Source of the DNA: Maribellus maritimus
GTDB taxonomy: Bacteria > Bacteroidota > Bacteroidia > Bacteroidales > Prolixibacteraceae
NCBI RefSeq assembly: GCF_022267315.1
Contig: NZ_JAIKLE010000003.1
Coordinates: 186,001 to 250,000, forward strand
DNA: 64,000 nt
Direction of reading: 5' to 3'
Part shown: piece by piece, positions 27,919 through 36,136 of the stretch
Layout: every line of letters begins with the position of its first letter
Position numbering within the stretch: the stretch's first letter is position 1
Made by a program: the position numbers and the translations under genes
Notes under the pieces: generated by a model
Told to the model about the DNA's origin: nothing
Databases searched by the model: none
Seen by the model: only the letters and a program-made list of their open reading frames with translations

Positions 27919-28044
27919 ATGCATACAGAAGCCATATTATGGATGTTAAGCTGGCCAGTCTTAATCATCATATCCTACCAAATCGTAAAACTGGTTGTAA
28001 AAAAATATGAAAGTAAATTAGAATCAGGGGACGACTCAGAATAA
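27919..28044 (+). CDS. 41-residue single-helix peptide, CydX-like
   Basis: ATG at 27919, TAA at 28042. The product begins MHTEAILWMLSWPVLIIISY, continues with QIVKLVVKKYE and ends in an acidic tail; one transmembrane helix near residues 6-26. Small single-helix proteins (CydX, CydS) following cydB bind cytochrome bd and are needed for activity in other phyla. Position 72 bp after cydB, topology and size suggest an analogous subunit. Sequence identity to known CydX cannot be claimed. Found by direct reading; it is below usual ORF cut-offs. Confidence 0.6.
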   Translation: MHTEAILWMLSWPVLIIISYQIVKLVVKKYESKLESGDDSE

Positions 28045-28078
28045 ATTTAAAAAGTTGTTTCAGAATTCAGGAAAGTTT

Positions 28079-28136
28079 GGATCTTAATTTATTTCAAAAT
28101 CCAAAATTGGAAATACAATTTAAAAAATTAAGATCC
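28079..28136. repeat. Inverted repeat downstream of the cyd operon
   Basis: GGATCTTAATTT (28079-28090) and AAATTAAGATCC (28125-28136) are perfect 12-bp inverted arms with a 34-base loop. There is no T tract, so this is not a classical terminator; it could act as a 3' end stabiliser or a protein site. Confidence 0.55.
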
Positions 28137-28258
28137 TGAATCCGGTTCAGAAGAATGAGTAAGCATTTTGGAACAACTTTTTCTTTTCCTTTTTCAGGAA
28201 AAATAATGCTTATACCTTTTATTTTCTTGCTATTTTTACCCCCCTAAATTCAGAACAG

Positions 28259-29005
28259 ATGGTTAACGGGAAAAAGGTAATTGTTGTTCTTCCGGCATAC
28301 AATGCTTCTAAAACACTAAAAATCACATACAACGAAATTGATTTTTCAATTGTTGATGACGTCATTCTTGTTGACGATTTAAGCAAGGATGATACGGTTG
28401 AAGTAGGCAAAAAGCTGGGGATTAAACATATTGTTGTTCATGAACAAAACAAAGGATACGGTGGCAACCAGAAATCGTGTTACAACAAAGCACTTGAACT
28501 GGGTGCCGATATCGTGATTATGCTCCATCCTGATTATCAATATACTCCGAAACTGATTCCAGCAATGACACATCTGCTGGCCAGCGGATTATACCATGTG
28601 GTTTTAGGCTCCCGAATTCTGGGAAAAGGTGCCTTAAAAGGAGGCATGCCGCTTGTAAAATGGATTGCCAACCGCGGACTTACGCTTTTCCAGAATATTT
28701 TGATGAACGCTAAACTTTCGGAATACCACACCGGTTACCGTGCTTTTACACGTGAAGTACTCGAGAGTGTAAACTACAATGCCAACTCTGATAATTTTGT
28801 GTTTGACAACCAGATGCTGGCTCAAATTTGGTATGCTGGTTACGAAATCTCCGAAATCACCTGCCCCACCAAGTATTTCGATGATGCTTCGAGCATCAAC
28901 TTTAAAAACAGCAGCGTTTACGGGATCGGTGTTTTGAAGACTTCGCTCCAGTATCGGCTACAAAAGTGGGGAGTAGCAAAAAATAAAATTTTCCAAGCCC
29001 GGTAA
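28259..29005 (+). CDS. GT2 family glycosyltransferase (dolichyl-phosphate sugar synthase-like)
   Basis: 248 residues, soluble. GT-A fold landmarks: VIVVLPAYNASKTL, acidic VDDLSKDDTVE, KGYGGNQKSCYNKALELGADIVIMLHPDYQYTP (the DxD region replaced by HPDYQ) and GSRILGKGALKGGMPLVKW, a stretch common in polyprenyl-phosphate glucose/mannose synthases. It probably makes the polyprenyl-phosphate sugar donor used by the GT-C membrane enzymes in the genes that follow (context inference). First gene of the plus-strand envelope-glycan block. Confidence 0.9.
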   Translation: MVNGKKVIVVLPAYNASKTLKITYNEIDFSIVDDVILVDDLSKDDTVEVGKKLGIKHIVVHEQNKGYGGNQKSCYNKALELGADIVIMLHPDYQYTPKLIPAMTHLLASGLYHVVLGSRILGKGALKGGMPLVKWIANRGLTLFQNILMNAKLSEYHTGYRAFTREVLESVNYNANSDNFVFDNQMLAQIWYAGYEISEITCPTKYFDDASSINFKNSSVYGIGVLKTSLQYRLQKWGVAKNKIFQAR

Positions 29006-29010
29006 CAGCT

Positions 29011-31080
29011 ATGTTCTCAAACAAGTATTGGCGATATAGTTTACTTGTTCTTCCCATACTGTTTTTGTGGGGAGGGCTAAGCATACATATCGCAAAATAT
29101 GGGAATGATCCCAACTATGTTTATCTCGCAAATTCTGTCGCAATTGCGAATGGGGAAAGTGTAGGCTATCACGATCATCCGGGGACAACCGTTATGCAAA
29201 TAGGAGCTGTTAGCATTGCGGTGAAAAACTGGTTTTCAAATTCAACCGACGAAAAAATTGTTACACATGTATTAAAAGAGCCACTGCTTTTTATGGATGC
29301 CATCCAACATGTTTTGGTTGTGATGAATTTTTTGATTCTACTGTTTCTTGGCTTTTTTGTTTTGAAAAAAACAAATTCTGTCTGGACTGCACTTCTTTTT
29401 CAAATTACCGGCTTTTTAAGTGCGAACACACTTGATCATATTTGGACAAAAGTGGAACCTGAACCGGTTTTGTTTTTTATCACCTGTATTTATGTTATTA
29501 CAATTCTCTATTTCTATTTTTCAGAAAATAAAAATAAGTTCCAATATGTGATTGTATTTTCGCTGATAATTGGAGCGGGATTGGCAACCAAGGCAACCTT
29601 TCTCCCTCTAATCGCCCTCCCGTTGATAATTATTCCGTCCACGAAGAGGAAACTGATTTTCATAGCTGGTGTTATTATTTCTTTTGTACTTTTTACCATT
29701 CCTGCCATTCCTGAGTACAAACACATGTATTACTGGTTTCGCGATTTAACAAATCATACCGGGAAATACGGACAGGGGGAAAAAGGATTTATCGATATTT
29801 CCACGTATTTACCAAACATGCTCGAACTTCTGAAAAATAATCCGGTATTTGGTATTGTAACAGGACTGGGGATTTTGACCGTGGCGCTGTGTTTTTTTCT
29901 GAAAATTCACAAAAAAAATGAAAGATCAAACACATGGGATTTAAAAATACTGGCAGGTTTGATTGCTGCGAATATTATGGGAGTTTTGGTTGTCTCAAAG
30001 CATTATATCGTTCATCCCGACCATTATCTTATACCTGAACTTCTTTTAACCGGAATCACCATCTTTTTTATCCTGAAAATTTTACTAAAATCGCATAAAA
30101 TTGTTTTGCCTGCTATTGTTATTGGCTTAGCTGCTTTTCTGGCTTTTACGCAACCTCAAAAACTCAAATATGCCGACTACGGATATAAAATTACCAACGA
30201 AGAGCTGGATTCAACGGAACTGATGCTGGAAAGAAATTACGCGGAGTATACAAAAATTTACTATTATCCTAATTCTCTTAACAAATATTCTGCGTTGAAA
30301 TTTGGCGATGTCTATTCAAAAAACAGGTTGTTACCTTATTTAAAAAATTTGTATCCCAACACTTATCTCTACAATCATAACCACGGAATGTTTCAAAACT
30401 GGAATGCAAAGGTTTCTTTGGAGGATATCGTTGAATTCAATGGAAACAAAATCCTTCTGGTAGGCGGGCCAAAAGATAAAAATGCATTAAATGAGTTGGA
30501 AAACAAAGGAATACCGTTAAACGAAATTTATAAAGGGCGCGTTCAGGTAGTTTATGAACTCGATACATTAAGACTTTTAAATACCGCATCTGTAAAAGAT
30601 ACAGAAGTTGTTGATTCCTGCGATTTTGAGACTACAACAAAAGATGGCCGTCTTTTTCTGGGGACAAACGGGAAACCTTTTGGCAACGCCTCCACCCGCA
30701 CGGAAGAAGTATTTAAGTCGGGAAAACACGCAGTTAAAGTGGATTCGCATACAGAATTTGCCATAGAATATTTTCTTGATGGTTTAAAGAACGGGGAGCC
30801 TTATGAAGTGACTATCTGGCGAAAAACCGATAACAACAGTGCCCGTTTGGTGGTTGGCTCTGTTGAGCCTAATCTTTTTTACGACGCCCAAAATGATTAT
30901 CTTACTACCGATGAAAACGGGTGGGAATTTTTGCGGCTGGAATTCCGGGTAACACCGGAAATGGAAAATAAAACATTAAAGGTTTATATTTGGAATAAAG
31001 ATAAAAAACAAGCGTATTTTGATGATTTGACCATTCGAAAAATCTCAGATAAGCAGGACTTTGACACAGCAGCAAAGTGA
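29011..31080 (+). CDS. GT-C-like membrane protein with C-terminal jelly-roll domain
   Basis: 689 residues. Residues 1 to about 385 hold roughly ten hydrophobic helices, with a first periplasmic loop containing GNDPNYVYLANSVAIANG and HDHPGTTVMQ, placed like the acidic first loop of GT-C glycosyltransferases. After a soluble linker, residues about 530-685 form a beta-rich domain: CDFETTTKDG, EPYEVTIWRKT, ENGWEFLRLEF, LKVYIWNKDKKQAYFDDL. The same domain is seen in the proteins at 36137-39106 and 40494-42479. It starts 5 bp after the GT2 gene and overlaps the next gene by 4 bp. The transferred sugar is unknown. Confidence 0.75.
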   Translation: MFSNKYWRYSLLVLPILFLWGGLSIHIAKYGNDPNYVYLANSVAIANGESVGYHDHPGTTVMQIGAVSIAVKNWFSNSTDEKIVTHVLKEPLLFMDAIQHVLVVMNFLILLFLGFFVLKKTNSVWTALLFQITGFLSANTLDHIWTKVEPEPVLFFITCIYVITILYFYFSENKNKFQYVIVFSLIIGAGLATKATFLPLIALPLIIIPSTKRKLIFIAGVIISFVLFTIPAIPEYKHMYYWFRDLTNHTGKYGQGEKGFIDISTYLPNMLELLKNNPVFGIVTGLGILTVALCFFLKIHKKNERSNTWDLKILAGLIAANIMGVLVVSKHYIVHPDHYLIPELLLTGITIFFILKILLKSHKIVLPAIVIGLAAFLAFTQPQKLKYADYGYKITNEELDSTELMLERNYAEYTKIYYYPNSLNKYSALKFGDVYSKNRLLPYLKNLYPNTYLYNHNHGMFQNWNAKVSLEDIVEFNGNKILLVGGPKDKNALNELENKGIPLNEIYKGRVQVVYELDTLRLLNTASVKDTEVVDSCDFETTTKDGRLFLGTNGKPFGNASTRTEEVFKSGKHAVKVDSHTEFAIEYFLDGLKNGEPYEVTIWRKTDNNSARLVVGSVEPNLFYDAQNDYLTTDENGWEFLRLEFRVTPEMENKTLKVYIWNKDKKQAYFDDLTIRKISDKQDFDTAAK

Positions 31081-32495
31081 AAAACAAAATCAAAAAAATA
31101 GAAAACTGGTTGTTCACCATCCCTTTGCTTTTTGTAGCGATAGTAAAATTCCCGCATTTAAGCCTGCCCTACTTTTGGGACGAAGCCTGGTCATATTTTC
31201 CTGCTGTTTACAAAATGTACGAAACCGGTCCGGGGCTACTTCCGGGAGCTTTGCCCTTATGGGATGCAAAGGGACATCCGCTGTTTTTTTTCTTTTTATC
31301 GTCGTCGTGGATGCAATTGGTTGGAACTTCTGTTTTTGGGGTACACGTTTTACCTTTCCTTATTTCACTGGCTACTTTAACAGCTCTTTTTTTCGTGGTA
31401 AAAAAACATACCAACCTGTGGGCTGCAAATATTGCCGTATTGTTATTTAGTGTGCAGTCGCTGTTTTTGGCGCAGGTAACCATGCTTCTTCCTGAAATGT
31501 TAATTACACTGCTACTTTTGCTTGCTATCAATTCCTATTTAAATCAAAAATATCTGGCATTTGCAATTTGGTCATCAATAATGGTTTTAACCAAAGAAAC
31601 CAGCATCGTTTTTGTTGGTGGATTTTTACTTTACCACCTGGCTGTTTACCTGAAACCCGGAAAAGAGTCACGAAAATATATTCTTGAAAGTCTTCTTATT
31701 CTGCTGCCAATTCTTGTATATGGCAGCTTCCTTATTCTTCACAAAAAAGAATTTGGTTCTTTCTTTTTCCAGGAACACACAGGTTATATTCAGTTAAGTT
31801 TTGCTTCCATTATGAATAAGTTAAAAATTGCCACCGGGATTATTTTCACACGTTACGGAAGAAATATTATTTTGCTGGCGGTAGTGGTGGCGCTTGTTTA
31901 TCTCTTGCTCAAAAAGAAAAAACTGAAAAACAAAAATTTACTGGGCCTTCTGGTTTTTCAAACTGTTATTTTTCTTCTTTTCTCAGCACTTAATTTTTAC
32001 ACACAGCGGTATATGCTGGTACTACTGGCTCTTTTTGTGATTATAGCCGGTGTTTTACTGGAGCAGGTGAGGTTCAAAAAAATGATTGTAAATGGCTCAA
32101 TACTTGCCTTAATTATAGCTGTTCCCCTCTTTTATACTTTTACAAAAAAGTCGAGTGCCGACAGTGATTTGGGATATGTTCAGGTAGTAAAAGTACACCA
32201 GGAAATGGTAAAATACTGCGAGGAGCAGGCCTGGCAAGATGAACCGATTGCAGCCAGTTTTAACCTTATTTTTTGTTTGAGGAACCCACATCTTGGTTAT
32301 GTATCCAACGGGAAGGGCTTTTCAAATGTAGTGAATCTTGATAAGTTTAAGGACGCCGGCATTTTTATAAATGAATGTACATCTTATGGAGCCGAATCTC
32401 AACTGGATTCCATAAAATCTGAAAATAAAATGGTAAAGGAATTCCGGCTAAAACATGCCTGGGGTGAGATTTATACAAATCAAACCGTAAAGTAA
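31077..32495 (+). CDS. GT39/ArnT-like membrane glycosyltransferase
   Basis: 472 residues starting at GTG 31077 in a GTGA overlap with the previous stop. About ten helices. The first loop LPYFWDEAWSYFPAVYKMYETG has the Asp-Glu typical of PMT/ArnT-family GT-C enzymes, and KGHPLFFFFLSSSWMQLVG is the matching second motif of the loop. A soluble tail of about 110 residues follows. It probably moves a sugar from a polyprenyl-phosphate donor to an envelope acceptor. Confidence 0.8.
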   Translation: MKNKIKKIENWLFTIPLLFVAIVKFPHLSLPYFWDEAWSYFPAVYKMYETGPGLLPGALPLWDAKGHPLFFFFLSSSWMQLVGTSVFGVHVLPFLISLATLTALFFVVKKHTNLWAANIAVLLFSVQSLFLAQVTMLLPEMLITLLLLLAINSYLNQKYLAFAIWSSIMVLTKETSIVFVGGFLLYHLAVYLKPGKESRKYILESLLILLPILVYGSFLILHKKEFGSFFFQEHTGYIQLSFASIMNKLKIATGIIFTRYGRNIILLAVVVALVYLLLKKKKLKNKNLLGLLVFQTVIFLLFSALNFYTQRYMLVLLALFVIIAGVLLEQVRFKKMIVNGSILALIIAVPLFYTFTKKSSADSDLGYVQVVKVHQEMVKYCEEQAWQDEPIAASFNLIFCLRNPHLGYVSNGKGFSNVVNLDKFKDAGIFINECTSYGAESQLDSIKSENKMVKEFRLKHAWGEIYTNQTVK

Positions 32496-32527
32496 TAATT
32501 TTTAGGATTAACGGCTAAACACCCAAA

Positions 32528-33286
32528 TTAAACTTTCCTGATTACTATGGTGACAAACATTGACATTTGTTTTGAAATTCCGGAGAGGCATTTATCCATA
32601 AGTTTAAAAAAACCATAAGAAAATCCAGGCACCAGCGATTTGAAGGAAACACCTCCGCTAAGCAAATATCTGAAAGGCGTGTGATAATTTAAATATTGTA
32701 ATTTCAGGTTGGGAAATTTTGAGTTAAAAACGTCACTATCCCTTTCAAAAACAATCCAGGGCAGCGCTCCGTTTGCACCACTCAGGGGACCCGATGACGG
32801 GATGGTCCAGTTCCCTTCAACATCAAAAGGTTCATGGTGAAAATTTTTGTAGATAAATCGCCCCCACAAACTATTGGCGGGTTCTATCATTATAAGCAAT
32901 CCGTCTTTTTTCAGCACCCTGTTTACTTCGGATAAAAACCGGCCGGCATCCGGAATATGATGAAAAGTATCAATCATAAAGATGGAACTGATTTCGTTGT
33001 TATCAAACGGCATGTCGAGGGCAGAGAAAGTAAGATCGTTTGAAGGCAAATCCAGAACGTCGGCGCACAAAACATCAGGATCAAGTTCTTTCAAAAAACC
33101 TCCTCCCGAACCGATTTCAATCACCTTTCCGGTTGGCAATTGCGGCTTTCGTTTTAACAATACGTCATACCACTCCCGGTATAACCGCCGAAGAAAAACC
33201 TTTTCCCAAATAATTTTACCGTGAAAAACCGTTCTTTCCGGAGAATCCAATTCATATGGAATATCATATTTCAAAAAACTCAACAC
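32528..33286 (-). CDS. SAM-dependent methyltransferase
   Basis: 252 residues from a GTG start (33284-33286) that shares one base with the stop of the upstream gene. Class I Rossmann methyltransferase: GKVIEIGSGGGFLKELDP is the SAM motif I, CADVLDLPS the acidic second strand, FSALDMPFDNNEISSIFMIDTFHHI the motif IV/V region, and VLKKDGLLIMIEPANS the post-V strand. Probably modifies a surface sugar or a glycan end, given the glycosyltransferase neighbours. Downstream member of a minus-strand set that runs from the CotH gene. Confidence 0.85.
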   Translation of the reverse strand: MLSFLKYDIPYELDSPERTVFHGKIIWEKVFLRRLYREWYDVLLKRKPQLPTGKVIEIGSGGGFLKELDPDVLCADVLDLPSNDLTFSALDMPFDNNEISSIFMIDTFHHIPDAGRFLSEVNRVLKKDGLLIMIEPANSLWGRFIYKNFHHEPFDVEGNWTIPSSGPLSGANGALPWIVFERDSDVFNSKFPNLKLQYLNYHTPFRYLLSGGVSFKSLVPGFSYGFFKLMDKCLSGISKQMSMFVTIVIRKV

Positions 33287-34722
33287 TATTTGAATTTAAT
33301 TTTTAAAAGCGCGAACCACCACATTTTTAGAAGAAGCAAACCGTGTTTAAACCTTGAAATATTGGTATCTCCATACTTTCTTTCCTGGTATCTTATGGGC
33401 ATATCAACTATTTTAAGATTGAGTTTAAAGGCCCCAAAAAGTAAATCAAAATCGCCAAAGGGGTCAAAATCACCAAAATAAGACCGGTTAGCCGCGAGCT
33501 TTTCGTAATCTTTTCGAAACATCACCTTTGTCCCACACAATGTATCTTTTACAGGTTGCTCAAGTAACCAGCTAAAAGCAGCGCTAAAAAATTTATTACC
33601 AAGCGTATTCAGAAAACGCATTGCATTTTTTTCCAAAGGATAAATAAGACGGGTTCCATTAATAAATCCTCCCTTGTTTTGTGCAAGCGCATTATAAAAC
33701 TTTGGCAACTGTTCAGGGGGGACAGTCAAATCCGCATCCAGAATCATCAAAATATCACCTTTTGCAATACTGTAACCTGCTCTTACTGCATCGCCTTTTC
33801 CCTTACCGGGCTGCTGTAATATTTTAATATCGTGTGTTTCTTTATATTTTTCCTTTATCTCCTGAATTTTCGCCCAGGTATCGTCGGTGGAGTTTCCTTC
33901 AACAAAAACAATTTCCAGGTGCTTGCCAAACCGGGGCAGTCGTAAAATGGCATTTTCAATATTCCCACTTTCGTTTCTTGCCGGAATAAGCACGGAAGTA
34001 GAATATTTGTCACTTACTTCTTCCTGTTTTACATCCACAATGGGGCGGGCAAAAGTGTATTGATTCAGGGCAAACCAGTTAAAAAAAGGAAGACGGGAAA
34101 CAAATTTATTTAAAAAGGCCGACAAAAGCGGGATATAAAACGGGAAAAGCATTGACGAATTCTGTTTGTAAGTTTCAAAGCCCGACAAAAACAAAAGGTT
34201 CGACAAATCTTTAGCCGATATCCAACTCTGCTTTGGTCCTTTCTTTTTTATTCCTATAAATTCGGCAAACTTTATAAACGGCTCCCAAAAACTATTATAG
34301 TAAGTAACGATTATTTTGGTTTCGTTGTGGCAAATGTTATGCAGTCCCTGAAACACTTCCTGTATATCTACCAGGTAACCAATTAAATTTGACAAAATAA
34401 CAACATCAAATTTTTTCTCCAGTTGAATGTCCTCTGCCGGCGCACAAATAAAATCAATTGATGGAAATTGTTTTTTTGCCTCTTCAATCATTTTCTCACT
34501 GAAATCAATCCCCGTTTTTTCCTTTCCGTCTATTTTTCCAAGCAATTCTCCGGTTCCGCAACCAATTTCAACAACAGAAGCGCTTTTGTGAACAAAAAAG
34601 CTGACATATTCGGTTATACTGTCCCAATAATAACTTCTACTTTTCCGGTATTTGATTCTTGACGCTGCGATTTTATCAAAATACGCTCTGAGTTCCTGTT
34701 TCTTCTCTTTATAAATATCCAT
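33286..34722 (-). CDS. Methyltransferase-glycosyltransferase 2 fusion protein
   Basis: 478 residues with two domains. Residues 1 to about 220 are a class I methyltransferase (VVEIGCGTGELLGKIDG, TGIDFSEKMIEEAKKQFP, FDVVILSNLIGYL). Residues about 235-470 are a GT2 domain like dolichyl-phosphate glucose synthases: TSVLIPARNESGNIENAIL, FVEGNSTDDTW, GKGKGDAVRAGYSIAKGD, ILMILDADLTVPPEQL and RYQERKYGDTNISRF. No membrane segment is evident. The pairing suggests synthesis of a lipid-linked sugar and a methylation in one pathway. Shares one base with the following methyltransferase gene. Confidence 0.88.
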   Translation of the reverse strand: MDIYKEKKQELRAYFDKIAASRIKYRKSRSYYWDSITEYVSFFVHKSASVVEIGCGTGELLGKIDGKEKTGIDFSEKMIEEAKKQFPSIDFICAPAEDIQLEKKFDVVILSNLIGYLVDIQEVFQGLHNICHNETKIIVTYYNSFWEPFIKFAEFIGIKKKGPKQSWISAKDLSNLLFLSGFETYKQNSSMLFPFYIPLLSAFLNKFVSRLPFFNWFALNQYTFARPIVDVKQEEVSDKYSTSVLIPARNESGNIENAILRLPRFGKHLEIVFVEGNSTDDTWAKIQEIKEKYKETHDIKILQQPGKGKGDAVRAGYSIAKGDILMILDADLTVPPEQLPKFYNALAQNKGGFINGTRLIYPLEKNAMRFLNTLGNKFFSAAFSWLLEQPVKDTLCGTKVMFRKDYEKLAANRSYFGDFDPFGDFDLLFGAFKLNLKIVDMPIRYQERKYGDTNISRFKHGLLLLKMWWFALLKIKFK

Positions 34723-34731
34723 TCTGTTTTC

Positions 34732-35439
34732 TTACAAGGCAATTTCATTTTTAAAATGGCTCATGCCGGCTACAAATTTCGAATTTTTATCTAAACGAAA
34801 AGGAAACTGGTTGCTTATTTTTTCTGCCTCCCGGTCAAATTCCTGATCGTACTTTAACTCAATCACTGTTTTTAATCTTTCTGTGTAGGAATGCTGCAAA
34901 TGATTCCAGGTTGGCCTAAGATTGTAGTATTCCATTTCAGTATCTAATGTAATTCTGAATTTTTTATTGAGTGTTGTAAAATAGTTTCTGAAATAGGAAT
35001 TAAACAAAACCGGTTGCAAGCCCTTAAGTTTTTCAGAGATTTCAACTGGCAAACCAGCTTCGGAGAACAGTTGTTTCAATGTACTGGAGTCAAAAAATCG
35101 TTCATCAAAAAGAAAAGAAGGTACAGGATATGATTTTTTTGTTCCGGTTAATCCCTTTTTTATTTTAAACTCAAGAATTGGAGAAGCAATCTCTCCAAAC
35201 TGATTGTCATACCACCGCAAACGAACTTTCCAGCGGTCACCGTGTCCAAAAAGATTATCAAAATAACAATCCAGGCCCGGCGTATCAAAATAAATATTAT
35301 TCACCCGGCGCGGCACAAAAGCAGGAACAAAAAAAGCACTGTTACGCTTAACAACAGCTTCAGCTGCTGGCCCTGAATACCCTTCTGCTATAAATTTTCT
35401 TTCGTATCTGTACGTTGTTAATTCGGTATACCCGTTCAT
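34732..35439 (-). CDS. VTC domain polyphosphate polymerase-like protein
   Basis: 235 residues, all VTC/triphosphate-tunnel fold. Tunnel residues occur in the expected order: YRYERKF (Arg11, Glu13, Lys15), NNIYFDTPGLDCY, WKVRLRWYD, ILEFKIKKG, TLDTEMEYY, VIELKYD and the final SKFVAGM. The family includes the catalytic domain of yeast Vtc4, which makes polyphosphate from ATP. Bacterial members usually sit beside DUF4956 and CotH genes, exactly as here (5 bp after the DUF4956 gene). Whether this copy makes polyphosphate is untested. Confidence 0.9.
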   Translation of the reverse strand: MNGYTELTTYRYERKFIAEGYSGPAAEAVVKRNSAFFVPAFVPRRVNNIYFDTPGLDCYFDNLFGHGDRWKVRLRWYDNQFGEIASPILEFKIKKGLTGTKKSYPVPSFLFDERFFDSSTLKQLFSEAGLPVEISEKLKGLQPVLFNSYFRNYFTTLNKKFRITLDTEMEYYNLRPTWNHLQHSYTERLKTVIELKYDQEFDREAEKISNQFPFRLDKNSKFVAGMSHFKNEIAL

Positions 35440-35444
35440 AACGC

Positions 35445-36125
35445 TTAAAACGAATTATTGTCAACAAACGAAATCCGAATTTCAGGGTTTATTTCGTTCA
35501 GCCGTATTTTGAATTGCTGAAGGTCGTCGGTCTTTTTAATTTCAATCCAGAAAGCCGCTTCAATTAAATCAGCGGTTTCGTCGTAACGCACCAGTTTAGA
35601 AGCTTTAAAAATATCCCGTACAACGAAGTCAATATTTTCAAGGCCGGGTTTTCTTTGGCCTGTACTGCTTACCGTTAGATATAAATTTTGTTTGCGAGTT
35701 TTTGATGAAGTCAGATATCGAACCCAAATAATAGCCAGTAAAACAATTGCTCCAACTACCGTAACAATTCGTTGGTTGGCCCCCATTCCCAAACCAATGG
35801 CAATGGTAAAAAAGAGGTAAGCCAATTCTTCGGGCTCTTTTATGGCCGAACGAAAACGAACAATGGATAACGCACCTACCAATCCCAGCGAAAGAGCAAG
35901 TGAAGATTTTACGATGGAAATTATAAGCATCGTTGTAAATGCAATCAAAAAGAAATTCGCCCCAAATGCTTTTCTCCCCGATAAGCTTTTGGCACAACGC
36001 GAATAGGTAAATTCCAGGATGAGTGATAATACAAGAATAATGATTGCATTAATTACAAAATCCCCTATAGAAATTTGTGCATTTTCGGTAATCAGAAACC
36101 GCTGAAATAGATTCCACTTGTCCAT
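35445..36125 (-). CDS. DUF4956 membrane protein
   Basis: 226 residues with about four N-terminal helices and a soluble C-terminal domain. The segment SLALSLGLVGALSIVRFRSAIKEPEELAYLFFTIAIGLGMGANQ is diagnostic of DUF4956. The conserved positive and acidic loop RFRxxIKEPEE lies between helices. Function unknown; consistent pairing with VTC polymerases suggests it is the membrane partner, perhaps a channel for polyphosphate (inference). Lies between the VTC and CotH genes, 11 bp after the latter. Confidence 0.9.
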   Translation of the reverse strand: MDKWNLFQRFLITENAQISIGDFVINAIIILVLSLILEFTYSRCAKSLSGRKAFGANFFLIAFTTMLIISIVKSSLALSLGLVGALSIVRFRSAIKEPEELAYLFFTIAIGLGMGANQRIVTVVGAIVLLAIIWVRYLTSSKTRKQNLYLTVSSTGQRKPGLENIDFVVRDIFKASKLVRYDETADLIEAAFWIEIKKTDDLQQFKIRLNEINPEIRISFVDNNSF

Positions 36126-36136
36126 TTTAGATATTT

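Noticed and set aside
28501-28560. Missing DxD in the GT2 enzyme as a sign of inactivity
   Set aside because: The HPDYQYTP version is common in this polyprenyl-phosphate sugar synthase-like subgroup and the other motifs are intact.
31061-31450. 129-codon ORF overlapping the start of the ArnT-like gene
   Set aside because: Out-of-frame shadow; the GTG frame at 31077 has the GT-C motifs and the GTGA coupling.
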